The notes beneath the pieces were generated by a model. The model had not been told where the DNA came from. It ran no database searches and saw only the letters and a list, made by a program, of their open reading frames with translations. The translations under genes and the position numbers were made by a program. From NCBI RefSeq assembly GCF_000014685.1, contig NC_008321.1, positions 2,229,001-2,293,000 of the forward strand: a DNA stretch of 64,000 nt, given 5' to 3'. This DNA comes from Shewanella sp. MR-4 (GTDB lineage: Bacteria > Pseudomonadota > Gammaproteobacteria > Enterobacterales > Shewanellaceae). Positions 1 through 8,085 of this stretch are shown here, one piece after another (within the stretch, counting starts at the first letter, position 1; each line of letters starts with the position of its first letter).

Positions 1-146
1 TTGCCAAAGCGGATAATCGCGCCGAGCTTGAAGCCATTGTCAAACTCGACCCCTTCTATATCGAAGAGGTGGCCGAATTTGAGGTGGTAGAATTTGTCCC
101 CACTCGAGCCGCTGCTGGTTTAGAGCAGTTGATTGAAGTGATCTAA
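1..146 (+). CDS. YciI-like (YCII domain) protein, 3' end only
   Basis: Only the last 47 codons are present; the reading frame starts before the window and ends with TAA at 144-146. The visible tail has the pattern of YciI-type small proteins: a LDPF motif followed by beta-strand residues VAEFEVVEFVP. The YCII family has a ferredoxin-like alpha/beta fold and mostly unknown substrates; some members are dehydrochlorinase-like. No function can be assigned from this fragment. The next gene begins 134 bases downstream on the same strand. Confidence 0.6.
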   Translation, partial: AKADNRAELEAIVKLDPFYIEEVAEFEVVEFVPTRAAAGLEQLIEVI

Positions 147-280
147 TGGCCTTTAAGTCTGTTATAGAGGCTGATATCGGCAGGCTAGATTTCGTCGCTT
201 TAGCGAAAGGTGCCAAATGCTGAGATTGGGTAATTTCATGCCGCTTAACTAGCACAGCGGGACGCAATAAGTAGGATTTG

Positions 281-1159
281 ATGGATCAAATTTGGAAAGA
301 ATTACAACAGGTAAAGGTTTATAAGACCTTTTATGGCACTGGCGAAGGTGCGCATTTTTACCATGCTAATGGGTTTCCATTGGGTGTTTATGCGCCCTTA
401 TTAGCCAAGTTGCAGCCAGCATTCAGCCTGAGTGCACTCGAGTTAAGACCGACATGGCCCGATATTGGTTTGCCGCCTAAGCGCCGAGATTGGCAGTTAT
501 ATGCCAATGATTTGATCTCGCACATTGAACGACATTGCAGTGCGCCAATTGTGGGAATAGGCCATTCGATGGGAGCAACCAGTACTATTCTTGCCGCCAG
601 CAAAAGACCCGATTTGTTTAAGGCATTGGTCCTTATTGAACCCGCAATGGTATCGCGCTCTATCGCTTGGTTTGCCAAGTTAATGCCTAAATCACTAATG
701 AATTTTACTGCGCCCGCAAAAAATACCTTAAAAAAGCGCGATATGTGGGAAAGCCGTGAGCATTTTCTTGAATATTGCAAAATGAGTAAGCTATACAAAC
801 GCTTTGATGATGAGGCGTTTGCTGCCTTAGCCCAATTCGGGGTTTATCAAAACACTGATGGGCAGTTCGCGTTGAAGTTTCCTAAACAGTGGGAAGCGCA
901 TAATTACACTCAACCTCCGAATGTATTATCGATATTGCAGCAGCTAAAGCTTCCCTGCGTCGCCATCCGAGGGAAACCGTCAGTTTTCTTTTCTGAAGCG
1001 ACTTGGCAGCGCTGGCAACAGCTCGCGCCAGACACAGTGTTTTTAGAAGATAAGCGCTATGGACATCTGCTGCCATTAGAAGATCCCTCAGCCTGCTTAA
1101 GCCTTATCCAAAGTGGACTCGCTGAATTGCATCGAAACGGAAGGTATAAATTAGTCTGA
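281..1159 (+). CDS. alpha/beta hydrolase
   Basis: A 292-residue cytoplasmic alpha/beta hydrolase. The nucleophile elbow GIGHSMG places the catalytic Ser at residue 96, after an oxyanion-type HANGFP strand-turn near residues 28-33. The catalytic His is probably in GHLLPLEDP near the C-terminus. An in-frame TTG lies one codon upstream, but the ATG at 281 is the better start, with a weak purine-rich site (GTAGGA) before it. The substrate is unknown; the family covers esterases, lipases and C-C hydrolases. No operon partner is evident, since 187 bases separate it from the next gene. Confidence 0.85.
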   Translation: MDQIWKELQQVKVYKTFYGTGEGAHFYHANGFPLGVYAPLLAKLQPAFSLSALELRPTWPDIGLPPKRRDWQLYANDLISHIERHCSAPIVGIGHSMGATSTILAASKRPDLFKALVLIEPAMVSRSIAWFAKLMPKSLMNFTAPAKNTLKKRDMWESREHFLEYCKMSKLYKRFDDEAFAALAQFGVYQNTDGQFALKFPKQWEAHNYTQPPNVLSILQQLKLPCVAIRGKPSVFFSEATWQRWQQLAPDTVFLEDKRYGHLLPLEDPSACLSLIQSGLAELHRNGRYKLV

Positions 1160-1346
1160 GCATGCATTTAGCGGTAACGACTAAAGCTAAAAAGCGAACT
1201 AACAATCGCGGCGAGCCAAGAGGCTAAAGGCCATTTTTTCGCACAGGCAGGGTGAATTTATCCGATATTCTGCGGCCTAGTTTGGTATTATGCCGTTTTG
1301 CCCTCGAAACCTTACGCAGGTTTCCGCTGTATGAGTCCCGCTTTTT

Positions 1347-2354
1347 ATGTCTATTCAAACGCTGTTATCGACGGCTCTGGCCAAGCGCCATGATTTTTTA
1401 CTGCAAGCAGAACAAGACCATACCGATTGTTTTCGGGTGTTCCATGGCACAGTCGAAGGCGTCAGTGGCTTGAATGTCGATCGCTACGGCGATAATTGGT
1501 TAGTGCAGAGTTTTCACCAAACCTTAACCGCTGCGGAATTAGCTGAAATTGTGGAAGTGCTCACCCAAGAAGTGGCTCTGCCTGTGGTGTATAACGATCG
1601 CTCCGCTGGTCATTCCCGCGTGCTCAATACATTAAGCCCTGAGCTGGATGATATTGCCTGTGCGGAGTTGGTGATGCAGGAAAATGGGATCAAATTCACC
1701 ACTAAGCTGCGCCACGAAGGACAGGATCCGCTGTTATTTCTTGATATGCGTATTGGTCGTGAATATGTGCGGGCACACAGCCAAGATAAAACCGTGCTGA
1801 ATTTGTTTTCTTATACCTGTGGTATTGGAACCGCAGCAGCCATGGGCGGTGCAGAACGGGTTGTGAATGTTGACTTTTCCTCCTTTGCACTCGCCGCTGG
1901 GCGAACCAATGCCGAGTTAAACCAAGTGTCAGAGGTATGTGAATTTGTGCAGAGCGATGCGTTTCCGGCCCTGCGCCAATTAGCAGGTTTAAATGTGGGC
2001 GGACGTCGTAATCAAAAATTGCCGAGTTACCCCAAATTGCCGCAAACCCAATTTGATCTGGTGTTCCTCGATCCTCCTCGTTATGCCAAAAGTGCCTTCG
2101 GAATTGTCGATTTAGTTAATGATTACCAAGGGTTATTTAAACCCGCGTTATTATCAACCAAGGCCGGTGGCACAATCGTGTGTTGCAATAATGTCGCCAA
2201 AGTAGACCGACAAGATTGGTTTGATAGCCTAGTACGCTGCGTTGAAAAACAAGGCCGAGGTGTGACTGAGCACACTTGGCTCGATCCCCATGAGGATTTC
2301 CCGTCATTCGATGATAATCATCCACTTAAAATTGTCGCATTGACCTTAAACTAA
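1347..2354 (+). CDS. class I SAM-dependent methyltransferase (RlmI-like)
   Basis: A 335-residue protein with the layout of RlmI-type rRNA methyltransferases. A small N-terminal domain carries GLNVDRYGDNWLVQ near residues 43-56. The Rossmann SAM-binding domain has motif I NLFSYTCGIGTAAAMGG near residues 151-167, and the catalytic-type motif FLDPPRYAKS lies near residues 239-248. The DPPR motif suggests methylation of a nucleic-acid base, probably 23S rRNA cytosine by analogy with RlmI, but the target cannot be read from sequence. The N-terminal PUA domain of E. coli RlmI seems shortened here, so the rlmI symbol is not given. It appears monocistronic. Confidence 0.8.
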   Translation: MSIQTLLSTALAKRHDFLLQAEQDHTDCFRVFHGTVEGVSGLNVDRYGDNWLVQSFHQTLTAAELAEIVEVLTQEVALPVVYNDRSAGHSRVLNTLSPELDDIACAELVMQENGIKFTTKLRHEGQDPLLFLDMRIGREYVRAHSQDKTVLNLFSYTCGIGTAAAMGGAERVVNVDFSSFALAAGRTNAELNQVSEVCEFVQSDAFPALRQLAGLNVGGRRNQKLPSYPKLPQTQFDLVFLDPPRYAKSAFGIVDLVNDYQGLFKPALLSTKAGGTIVCCNNVAKVDRQDWFDSLVRCVEKQGRGVTEHTWLDPHEDFPSFDDNHPLKIVALTLN

Positions 2355-2439
2355 CGACATAGCGATACGAACGACTCAGTGATATCAACAAGCAGGGCAC
2401 CCGATTCGGAGCCCTGTTTATTTGTCGATTTATCTGCCG

Positions 2440-2889
2440 CTAAATGGGTTGTAAATGGAAGGCGATCGCGACGCGGTTCCAACCATTAATGGCGATGATT
2501 AGGCAGGTGAGATCGACAATTTCTTTCTCAGAATAATGCTCGGTGAGTGCAGCATATTCACTGTCGTGCACCGGCGATTGGGCGACGCGGGTTAAGGTTT
2601 CGGTCCAGCGCAGCGCCGCTTGCTCCCGTGCATCAAAGAGACCATCGACTTCGTGCCAAGCGGCCAGTAAATCTAAACGCCGCTGGGTTTCACCATCGTG
2701 GCGCGCTTCCTCAGCGTGCATTCGCTGACAAAACGCGCAGCCATTGAGTTGCGATGCCCTCAGTTTGACTAAATGTACCAATAATGGTGAAAACGCCGAG
2801 TCAGCGGTCGCTTTATCTAGGCTAATAAGTGCTTTGGCGAGTTCGGGTTGGAGTTGGTAAATCTGTTGGCGTGGAATTCGTTCTGACAT
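2440..2889 (-). CDS. carboxymuconolactone decarboxylase / AhpD-like protein
   Basis: A 149-residue all-helical protein of the carboxymuconolactone decarboxylase/AhpD superfamily. The signature LVKLRASQLNGCAFC ends in a redox-active CxxC (Cys51, Cys54) followed by His58, as in alkylhydroperoxidase-like members. Such proteins usually reduce peroxides through the cysteine pair. The ATG at 2889 is chosen over one nine codons upstream because it follows a strong AGGAGG site (complement of 2894-2899). It lies 36 bases downstream of the AraC-family gene on the same strand, so the two are probably co-transcribed. Confidence 0.87.
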   Translation of the reverse strand: MSERIPRQQIYQLQPELAKALISLDKATADSAFSPLLVHLVKLRASQLNGCAFCQRMHAEEARHDGETQRRLDLLAAWHEVDGLFDAREQAALRWTETLTRVAQSPVHDSEYAALTEHYSEKEIVDLTCLIIAINGWNRVAIAFHLQPI

Positions 2890-2925
2890 AAAGCCTCCTG
2901 TAAGTTGAGGCTTCAATCTAAGGGC

Positions 2926-3810
2926 TTAATCGGGCGTTTTATTGGAGATTTGCGACATCTTGCGTTTTTTATATTGCCCCGGTGTTTGCTGCATTACCCG
3001 CAAAAAATGCTGATGTAGATGGGCTTGATCGTAAAATCCACAATCGAAGGCCACCTGCGCTAGGCTAAGGGATGGCGATTGGGTCAATAAGTTGCGGGCG
3101 ATTTTGACTCGATTCAGCTGCAATAATTGCGCGGGCGATAAACCCGTTTCCTGCTTAAATTTACGTTCAAATTGGCGCCGACTTATGGGGAGTTGCCCGT
3201 AAAACGTGTCTAAATTGGCTTGGGTGTGGATGAGTCGAGGCAAGGTTGCGGGAACTAGGCTCATTCGCGTCGATAAGCTTAAGTCTAATTGCTTCGCTCG
3301 TTGCAATAGCCAGCATTCCACGAGGGCGATACGCTCGCTAGGCTGTGGTGTGTCGACGAGTTGGTATAAGAGCGCCGTTAAACCAACGATGGGCCACTGG
3401 GTCACATCGATAACGTTTGCTGTCGTATCGACGCGAATAGCGGCAAGCTCAAGACCCAATAAATGGAATGCGCCACCGGGCTGAAAACGCACCGTAATTT
3501 GTTCGGTACCCGGTGCGAAGCTGTGATAATGCCGCTGCTGTCCCGAGTAAAAATACGCTAAAGGCCTATCGCCAGTGCTGGGTGATGGTAAATAGAAATG
3601 CAGGCTTGTGCCGCCGTCAGGATAGAAGCATTGTTCGATTGGCTGTGGTAAATCTTCCGCGACATGCAAGTGAAAATAACGCTGCACCCAAGGGCGCAGT
3701 CGGGCAATGGCTTGAAAATGATTAAAGCCTAAGTGGGCAAATTGGGTCTCGAAACGCTTAAAACTGCGCATTTCGAGTTCATTAGCCGTGTATCGCAAGG
3801 TCGTCACCAT
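2926..3810 (-). CDS. AraC-family transcriptional regulator
   Basis: A 294-residue regulator. The last ~100 residues hold the two helix-turn-helix motifs of the AraC family (SRRQFERKFKQETGLSPAQ, then LAQVAFDCGFYDQAHLHQHF). The N-terminal ~190 residues look like the DUF6597-type cupin-like domain, with conserved FYPDGGTSLHFYLPS. This domain usually senses a small ligand that is not identifiable here. No strong ribosome-binding site precedes the ATG at 3810; the ATG 13 codons inside (3771) is an alternative. The downstream AhpD-like gene is the obvious candidate target or partner, though this is inferred only from position. Confidence 0.87.
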   Translation of the reverse strand: MVTTLRYTANELEMRSFKRFETQFAHLGFNHFQAIARLRPWVQRYFHLHVAEDLPQPIEQCFYPDGGTSLHFYLPSPSTGDRPLAYFYSGQQRHYHSFAPGTEQITVRFQPGGAFHLLGLELAAIRVDTTANVIDVTQWPIVGLTALLYQLVDTPQPSERIALVECWLLQRAKQLDLSLSTRMSLVPATLPRLIHTQANLDTFYGQLPISRRQFERKFKQETGLSPAQLLQLNRVKIARNLLTQSPSLSLAQVAFDCGFYDQAHLHQHFLRVMQQTPGQYKKRKMSQISNKTPD

Positions 3811-3989
3811 TAAGCATTGGGGGAGTTTAGCTTAAGCTAACTTAATTCAATTTGCATCCGTGTTGAGTGTGACTCAGTAGTGGAGGGCGTGCTCCTGCTC
3901 ACATGAAATCCGCCAACGGTTGTTAGGCGCTGTAACTAAAACTAAGCAACTCAAGCAAGTAACTTAAACATGTAACGAAGTGGCTCAAT

Positions 3990-4029
3990 AAAAAAATAGT
4001 CACCAAGAAGGGCTTCTCGGTGACTATTG
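3990..4029 (-). terminator. rho-independent terminator of the GH97 gene
   Basis: On the minus strand the arm AGTCACC pairs across a short loop with GGTGACTATT. The stem is about 16 bp with one G-U pair and runs straight into a run of T (complement of the A run at 3990-3996). It lies downstream of the GH97 stop codon in the correct orientation. A second hairpin with the same arms precedes it (4060-4089). Confidence 0.8.
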
Positions 4030-4059
4030 TAATGACAACTGTCGCTAGGATTGTGGTTG

Positions 4060-4089
4060 CAATAGTCACTGTCGTAATAGTGACTATTG
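4060..4089 (-). repeat. perfect 11-bp inverted repeat sharing arms with the adjacent terminator
   Basis: CAATAGTCACT at 4060-4070 is perfectly complementary to AGTGACTATTG at 4079-4089, with an 8-base loop. The arm sequence AATAGTCAC is the same as in the terminator stem about 60 bases away, so four copies of one 9-10 base arm occur within 95 bases. It lies 36 bases after the GH97 stop codon and would form a first hairpin in that transcript. Confidence 0.75.
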
Positions 4090-4125
4090 CTCGGTTTTTT
4101 TAAGCGTTCATGTTAGCGCTTGTCG

Positions 4126-6237
4126 TTACAGCGCTTTAAAGCGGATTGCTGTGCCGCCACTGCTGGCTAGCTGTAATGTCAGACTATCCTTGGCGCTAAC
4201 TTCTTTAGTTTCAATTACATAATCATAGGGATTGGTTTTCCAATCGGCTTTAGCACCATCACGGTAGATCTGTGCTTGATAGCGTTTATTTGGGTCGAGG
4301 AAATCCAGTTTGACCTTAACCTGACGGGCATTTTCATCGGTCAGCGCGCCTAAGTACCAATCCTGTTGATCCTTGGCCTGACGGGCAAACACCACATAAT
4401 CACCCACTTCGCCAGCCAGTGCGATACTTTGATACCAGTCTGTTGGTACATCGCGGATAAACTGGAAAGCATCTAGATGTTTTTGGTAATTGCGCGGCAA
4501 ATCTGCGGCCATTTGGATTGGGCTATAGAGCACCACATACAGGGCGAGCTGCTTCATCAAGGTGGTTTGCACGCGGTTTTCGGCATCTAAGCCCTTGGGG
4601 GCTAAGTCAAAAATCCCTGGGGTAAAGTCCATTGGCCCTGCCAGCATGCGGGTAAAGGGCAGCATGGCAGTGTGTTCTGGGTTATTTGGTGGGCTACCCC
4701 AGGCATTGTATTCCTGTCCACGTGCGCCTTCGCGGGCAAGCCAGTTCGGATAGGTGCGGCGAAGTCCGGTATCTTTAATCGGCTCATGGCTGTTGATGCT
4801 GATATGGTGCTTTGCGGCTTCGGTGACACTATGCAGATATTCACCGACCATAAACTGACCATCGTGCCATTCGTGACGGGTGATGCCATTTTCATCGATG
4901 CGTTTGATTTGTCCACCGTCTGCCACGTAACCGGTTTTGACTTGGGTCACGCCATGTTTTTCATACAGGTCGAAGGCATCATCCATTTGATTACGGTAAT
5001 GGGTCACTGAGCCTGCGGTCTCATGGTGACCAATCAGGCGCACACCTTTTTTCGCGCCGTAGGCGGTAATGGCGGGTAAATCGAAATCATCGTAGGCCTT
5101 GGTAAAACTGAATTGATCGCCATTATGGAACCAATCGCCATCCCAACCTTGGTTCCAACCTTCGACCAAGACCCCATCAAACTGGTACTTGGCGGCGAAA
5201 TCCATATAGCGCTCTGTTTCGCTGGTGGTTGCGCCGTGTGTTGGGCCCGAGCCCCAAGTGTTTTCATTGAGGTGCATTCCCCACCAAATACCGACATATT
5301 TGCCCGGTTTAACCCAAGAGACATCCCCCAGTTTATTGGGCTCATTCAGGTTGAGGATAAGGTGAGAATTAAGCAGTCCCGTGGCTTTATCGGCGATTTG
5401 AATCGTGCGCCATGGGGTATAAAAGCCCGCTTGGGTTTTAACCCGAATACCATCTGACCAAGGAGTCAGATCGGCCTTGAGCTTGCCATCACGCTGTTGA
5501 TCGAGGGTCATCGAGGCAAAATCAACTAACGCCGCCTCGTGAATGCTCAAATGGGTGCCATCGACCAGTTTAAAGGTAAAAGGGGTGTGGGCTCGGTCGA
5601 CCTGATTGAGCGCGCTGGTGCGATACAGATATTCGTAGCGGTTCCATCCCCGAGAAGGGATCCACCAGGCGGTGGCCTTATCACTCTGGCCAATATTAAA
5701 TTCGGTAAGTTCATCGGTAATGGCAAGCGGCGTATTGGTCGGCAGGGCGTGTTGGGCCGCTAAGTGATAACGAAAGCCGATGCCATCGTCAAAGGCTTTA
5801 AACTCGAGGTTTAAGTCGATTTTACCGTCGGTTAATACCACGCTCAGTTGATTGTGTTGATCCTTTATCCACTCTTGTTCACCCCAAGGTTGCTGCCATT
5901 TTTCATTGGCACTGGCGGTGTGGCTCGATTTGATGCGAAGACCTTGGCCTAATTCGCCCAATGAGGCAAAGACTAACCCTAAGCGGCTCGGTTCGATAAT
6001 CGATTTGCCATGAAAATGGACTTGGTATTCGGGACGGCCCGTATCATCACTCAGACTCAAGACGATTTGCTTATCGGGGGAGCTCAGGTTGAGGGTCTGT
6101 GCTGCGGCACTGGTGCAGAGCAGGCTGCCAATGCTGAGTGCTAGCAAGCTGGGCGTGAATAGGCTGGCGGCCCAATGGCGGCTATTTCGCATTGGCGAGT
6201 TGATGTGGCGTGCGTGGGTAAGAGGATTGCTGAACAT
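4126..6237 (-). CDS. GH97-family glycoside hydrolase (alpha-glucosidase type), exported
   Basis: A 703-residue enzyme with the three-part layout of glycoside hydrolase family 97: N-terminal beta-sandwich, central (beta/alpha)8 barrel from about residue 300, C-terminal beta domain. Numbering from the ATG at 6237, motifs RLIGHHETAG (Glu406), INSHEP (Glu485) and GARGQEYNAWG (Glu509) match the glutamates used by inverting SusB-type alpha-glucosidases. The retaining-type nucleophile Asp appears replaced by Gly in VKTGYV. A signal peptide (RNSRHWAASL to CTSAAAQ) indicates export to the periplasm. The start at 6237 follows AAGGA with 7-base spacing; an upstream TTG and a downstream ATG (6192) are alternatives. 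No sugar transporter or TonB receptor adjoins it. Confidence 0.9.
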   Translation of the reverse strand: MFSNPLTHARHINSPMRNSRHWAASLFTPSLLALSIGSLLCTSAAAQTLNLSSPDKQIVLSLSDDTGRPEYQVHFHGKSIIEPSRLGLVFASLGELGQGLRIKSSHTASANEKWQQPWGEQEWIKDQHNQLSVVLTDGKIDLNLEFKAFDDGIGFRYHLAAQHALPTNTPLAITDELTEFNIGQSDKATAWWIPSRGWNRYEYLYRTSALNQVDRAHTPFTFKLVDGTHLSIHEAALVDFASMTLDQQRDGKLKADLTPWSDGIRVKTQAGFYTPWRTIQIADKATGLLNSHLILNLNEPNKLGDVSWVKPGKYVGIWWGMHLNENTWGSGPTHGATTSETERYMDFAAKYQFDGVLVEGWNQGWDGDWFHNGDQFSFTKAYDDFDLPAITAYGAKKGVRLIGHHETAGSVTHYRNQMDDAFDLYEKHGVTQVKTGYVADGGQIKRIDENGITRHEWHDGQFMVGEYLHSVTEAAKHHISINSHEPIKDTGLRRTYPNWLAREGARGQEYNAWGSPPNNPEHTAMLPFTRMLAGPMDFTPGIFDLAPKGLDAENRVQTTLMKQLALYVVLYSPIQMAADLPRNYQKHLDAFQFIRDVPTDWYQSIALAGEVGDYVVFARQAKDQQDWYLGALTDENARQVKVKLDFLDPNKRYQAQIYRDGAKADWKTNPYDYVIETKEVSAKDSLTLQLASSGGTAIRFKAL

Positions 6238-6436
6238 TCCCTGATCCTTGTTTTTATAGTGAATATGGGTCAATGCATACTAGTGGCGATGGGTTTTTGC
6301 TCGCAATGCTTTGCATACGTATTCACCATAGTGAGCGGGTAGGCGGCTGGCCGAACGCAAGGCGTAAAGAGTAAAGATATGGGTTTTAACTGTTGACTCG
6401 GGTAGAATGCGCGGCTTTCTTGGCTTTCTTATTTTG

Positions 6437-6466
6437 TTTAAGGCGCTTAAGGCGCTTAAGGCGTAA
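6437..6466 (+). repeat. short 9-bp tandem repeat
   Basis: The unit TTAAGGCGC is repeated about three times in tandem just upstream of trmK, between the divergent GH97 and trmK genes. A second mini-duplication, TTGGCTTTC, lies immediately before it. No coding or regulatory role is evident. Confidence 0.6.
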
Positions 6467-6507
6467 GCCGATATGAGCAGCGATATCAACGCGTTTGGGA
6501 GTGAGCG

Positions 6508-7350
6508 GTGAAAATCAGTCAGCGATTACAGCAGATCAATCAGATGGTGGGGCCGGGGTACGATCATATCTGGGACTGCTGCTGCGATCATGGCTTACTC
6601 GGCATGCTGTTACTGCAAAGAAATGCCGCACCTAAGGTGCATTTTGTCGATTGTGTCGCGCCCTTGATGCAGCAACTCAGTCTTGAGTTAGCAAGGTTTT
6701 TCCCTCCGTTACCAATCTCAAACGTTCAAAATGCAACTGAGCAAACCACAACTGAGCAAACCACCCATGCCCAGAGTGAATGGCAAGTGCATTGCCTCGA
6801 TGTGGCGGCCTTGCCACTGGCGCAATACGGCAAGCAAGCCAAACACTTAGTAATTATTGCGGGTGTCGGTGGTGAGTTATTGGTTAAATTGGTGCGCAGT
6901 ATTGTGGCGAATCAGCAAAGTCAAAGTGATGCTCACAGTGGAAATGATTCGAGTAATCATGACCTTAGTCAAGGCGCCCGCCAGCTCGAATTTATTTTGT
7001 GTCCCGTGCATCATCATTACCATGTGCGCAGCGCGTTGGCGGAATTGGGCTTATCCCTTAAAGATGAATATTTACTCGAAGAAAACCAACGTTTCTACGA
7101 GATACTGCATTTAACTCAGGCAAATGCCAGCTCAAAGACGAATACCTGCTCAAAAATAACTGAAGCTGTGCCCTTAAGTGCGACGGGCTCAATCATGTGG
7201 CAAGGGTTAGATGCGGATAAAACCCGTCAGGCCAAGCGTTATCTTGACCAAACCATAGGTCATTATCAGCGTATTCCTGAGCATCGTATGCCCAACAAAC
7301 CCCAAATTGTGGCGGCCTATCAGCACATTTTGCAGCAACTGAATTGTTAA
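6508..7350 (+). CDS. trmK: tRNA (adenine(22)-N(1))-methyltransferase TrmK-like
   Basis: A 280-residue protein resembling TrmK (YqfN), which methylates N1 of adenine 22 in the tRNA D-arm. Visible family features are the N-terminal KISQRLQQINQMV, the SAM-binding strand IWDCCCDHGLLGMLLL near residues 21-36, IIAGVGGELLVKL, and the C-terminal half with FILCPVHHHYHVR. It is longer than Bacillus TrmK because of insertions, including a TEQTT duplication at residues 77-86. The start is GTG, preceded by GGGAGTG. It is divergent from the GH97 gene and separated by ~110 bases from the Nudix gene. SAM-methyltransferase class is secure; the exact tRNA target is by family. Confidence 0.8.
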   Translation: MKISQRLQQINQMVGPGYDHIWDCCCDHGLLGMLLLQRNAAPKVHFVDCVAPLMQQLSLELARFFPPLPISNVQNATEQTTTEQTTHAQSEWQVHCLDVAALPLAQYGKQAKHLVIIAGVGGELLVKLVRSIVANQQSQSDAHSGNDSSNHDLSQGARQLEFILCPVHHHYHVRSALAELGLSLKDEYLLEENQRFYEILHLTQANASSKTNTCSKITEAVPLSATGSIMWQGLDADKTRQAKRYLDQTIGHYQRIPEHRMPNKPQIVAAYQHILQQLNC

Positions 7351-7463
7351 CCCTATAGGTCAAATGCGCCCATTGAGCGCTACATCCTGGCGTTAAAACG
7401 GTTTTGCTCTGTAAATCCATCGAGTTGGTTTATGCTAATAGGCCGTTAATCTTGAGTTTTATT

Positions 7464-7994
7464 ATGCGTTTATTGAAGTCCACCCAAGCTGCCAATCTCA
7501 ATCTTAAACAGGCGAAGATTTTTTATCGTCAAGCCGCCCGCGCCATAGTGCTGTCGGGGGAAGATATTTTGCTGCTCTATACCCAGAAATATCGGGATTA
7601 TGGTTTGCCTGGCGGTGGGGTGGATAAGGGCGAGAGCCTCGAAGTTGGACTTATCCGCGAATTGCAAGAAGAAACCGGCGCCATTGCCGCCAGAGTGTTA
7701 GCACCCTTTGGCCGTTATGAGGAATATCGTTCCTGGTTTCGTGAGGGGGCAAACGTGATGCATATGGACTCTTACTGCTATCTTTGCGAAATCGATATGA
7801 GCCTTGGCGAACGTGGTTTGGGTGAGCCAAGACTCGAAGCCCATGAGATAAAAAACGGGATGCGACCAGAGTGGATCAATATCCATCAAGCGATTGCCCA
7901 TAATGAAGCGATCCTACGGACGTTTGCCAATAAAGGGCAATCCATCGATAGGGAAACCTTTCTGCTCAAACGAATCGTTGAAGAATTACTGTAG
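7464..7994 (+). CDS. Nudix hydrolase
   Basis: A 176-residue protein with a complete Nudix box at residues 51-73: G, five residues, E57, seven residues, then RELQEETGA. This Mg2+-binding motif cleaves nucleoside diphosphates linked to another moiety. The N-terminal part (YRQAARAIVLSGEDILLLYT) and the position of the box fit the usual 150-190 residue single-domain form. The substrate is not predictable. The ATG at 7464 was chosen over an upstream TTG because the extra 20 residues are not Nudix-like, although no good ribosome-binding site is present for either start. Confidence 0.9.
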   Translation: MRLLKSTQAANLNLKQAKIFYRQAARAIVLSGEDILLLYTQKYRDYGLPGGGVDKGESLEVGLIRELQEETGAIAARVLAPFGRYEEYRSWFREGANVMHMDSYCYLCEIDMSLGERGLGEPRLEAHEIKNGMRPEWINIHQAIAHNEAILRTFANKGQSIDRETFLLKRIVEELL

Positions 7995-8034
7995 AGAGCC
8001 ATGCTCGATGGTCTTATTGGCTCAAAAAGCGCAG

Positions 8035-8062
8035 ACATAAAAAAGCCATCTAAGGATGGCTT
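8035..8062 (-). terminator. terminator of the TrhA/hemolysin III gene
   Basis: On the minus strand an 8-bp stem (AAGCCATC/GATGGCTT, 8043-8062) with a 4-base loop is followed by a T run. It lies 24 bases beyond the hemolysin III stop codon; the A/T symmetry may also let it act on the converging Nudix transcript. Confidence 0.75.
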
Positions 8063-8085
8063 GTGAAGAAAGGCAGTCTTAGCGG

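Noticed and set aside
388..798. 136-codon minus-strand frame inside the alpha/beta hydrolase gene
   Set aside because: Shadow of a real plus-strand gene with clear motifs; the peptide shows no family pattern and no ribosome-binding site.
1252..1473. 73-codon plus-strand frame overlapping the start of the methyltransferase
   Set aside because: Overlaps the conserved N-terminus of the methyltransferase in another frame; no homology pattern.
6280..6489. 69-codon minus-strand frame between GH97 and trmK
   Set aside because: Mostly encodes the tandem repeat and promoter space; low-complexity Leu/Arg/Lys content without a start signal.
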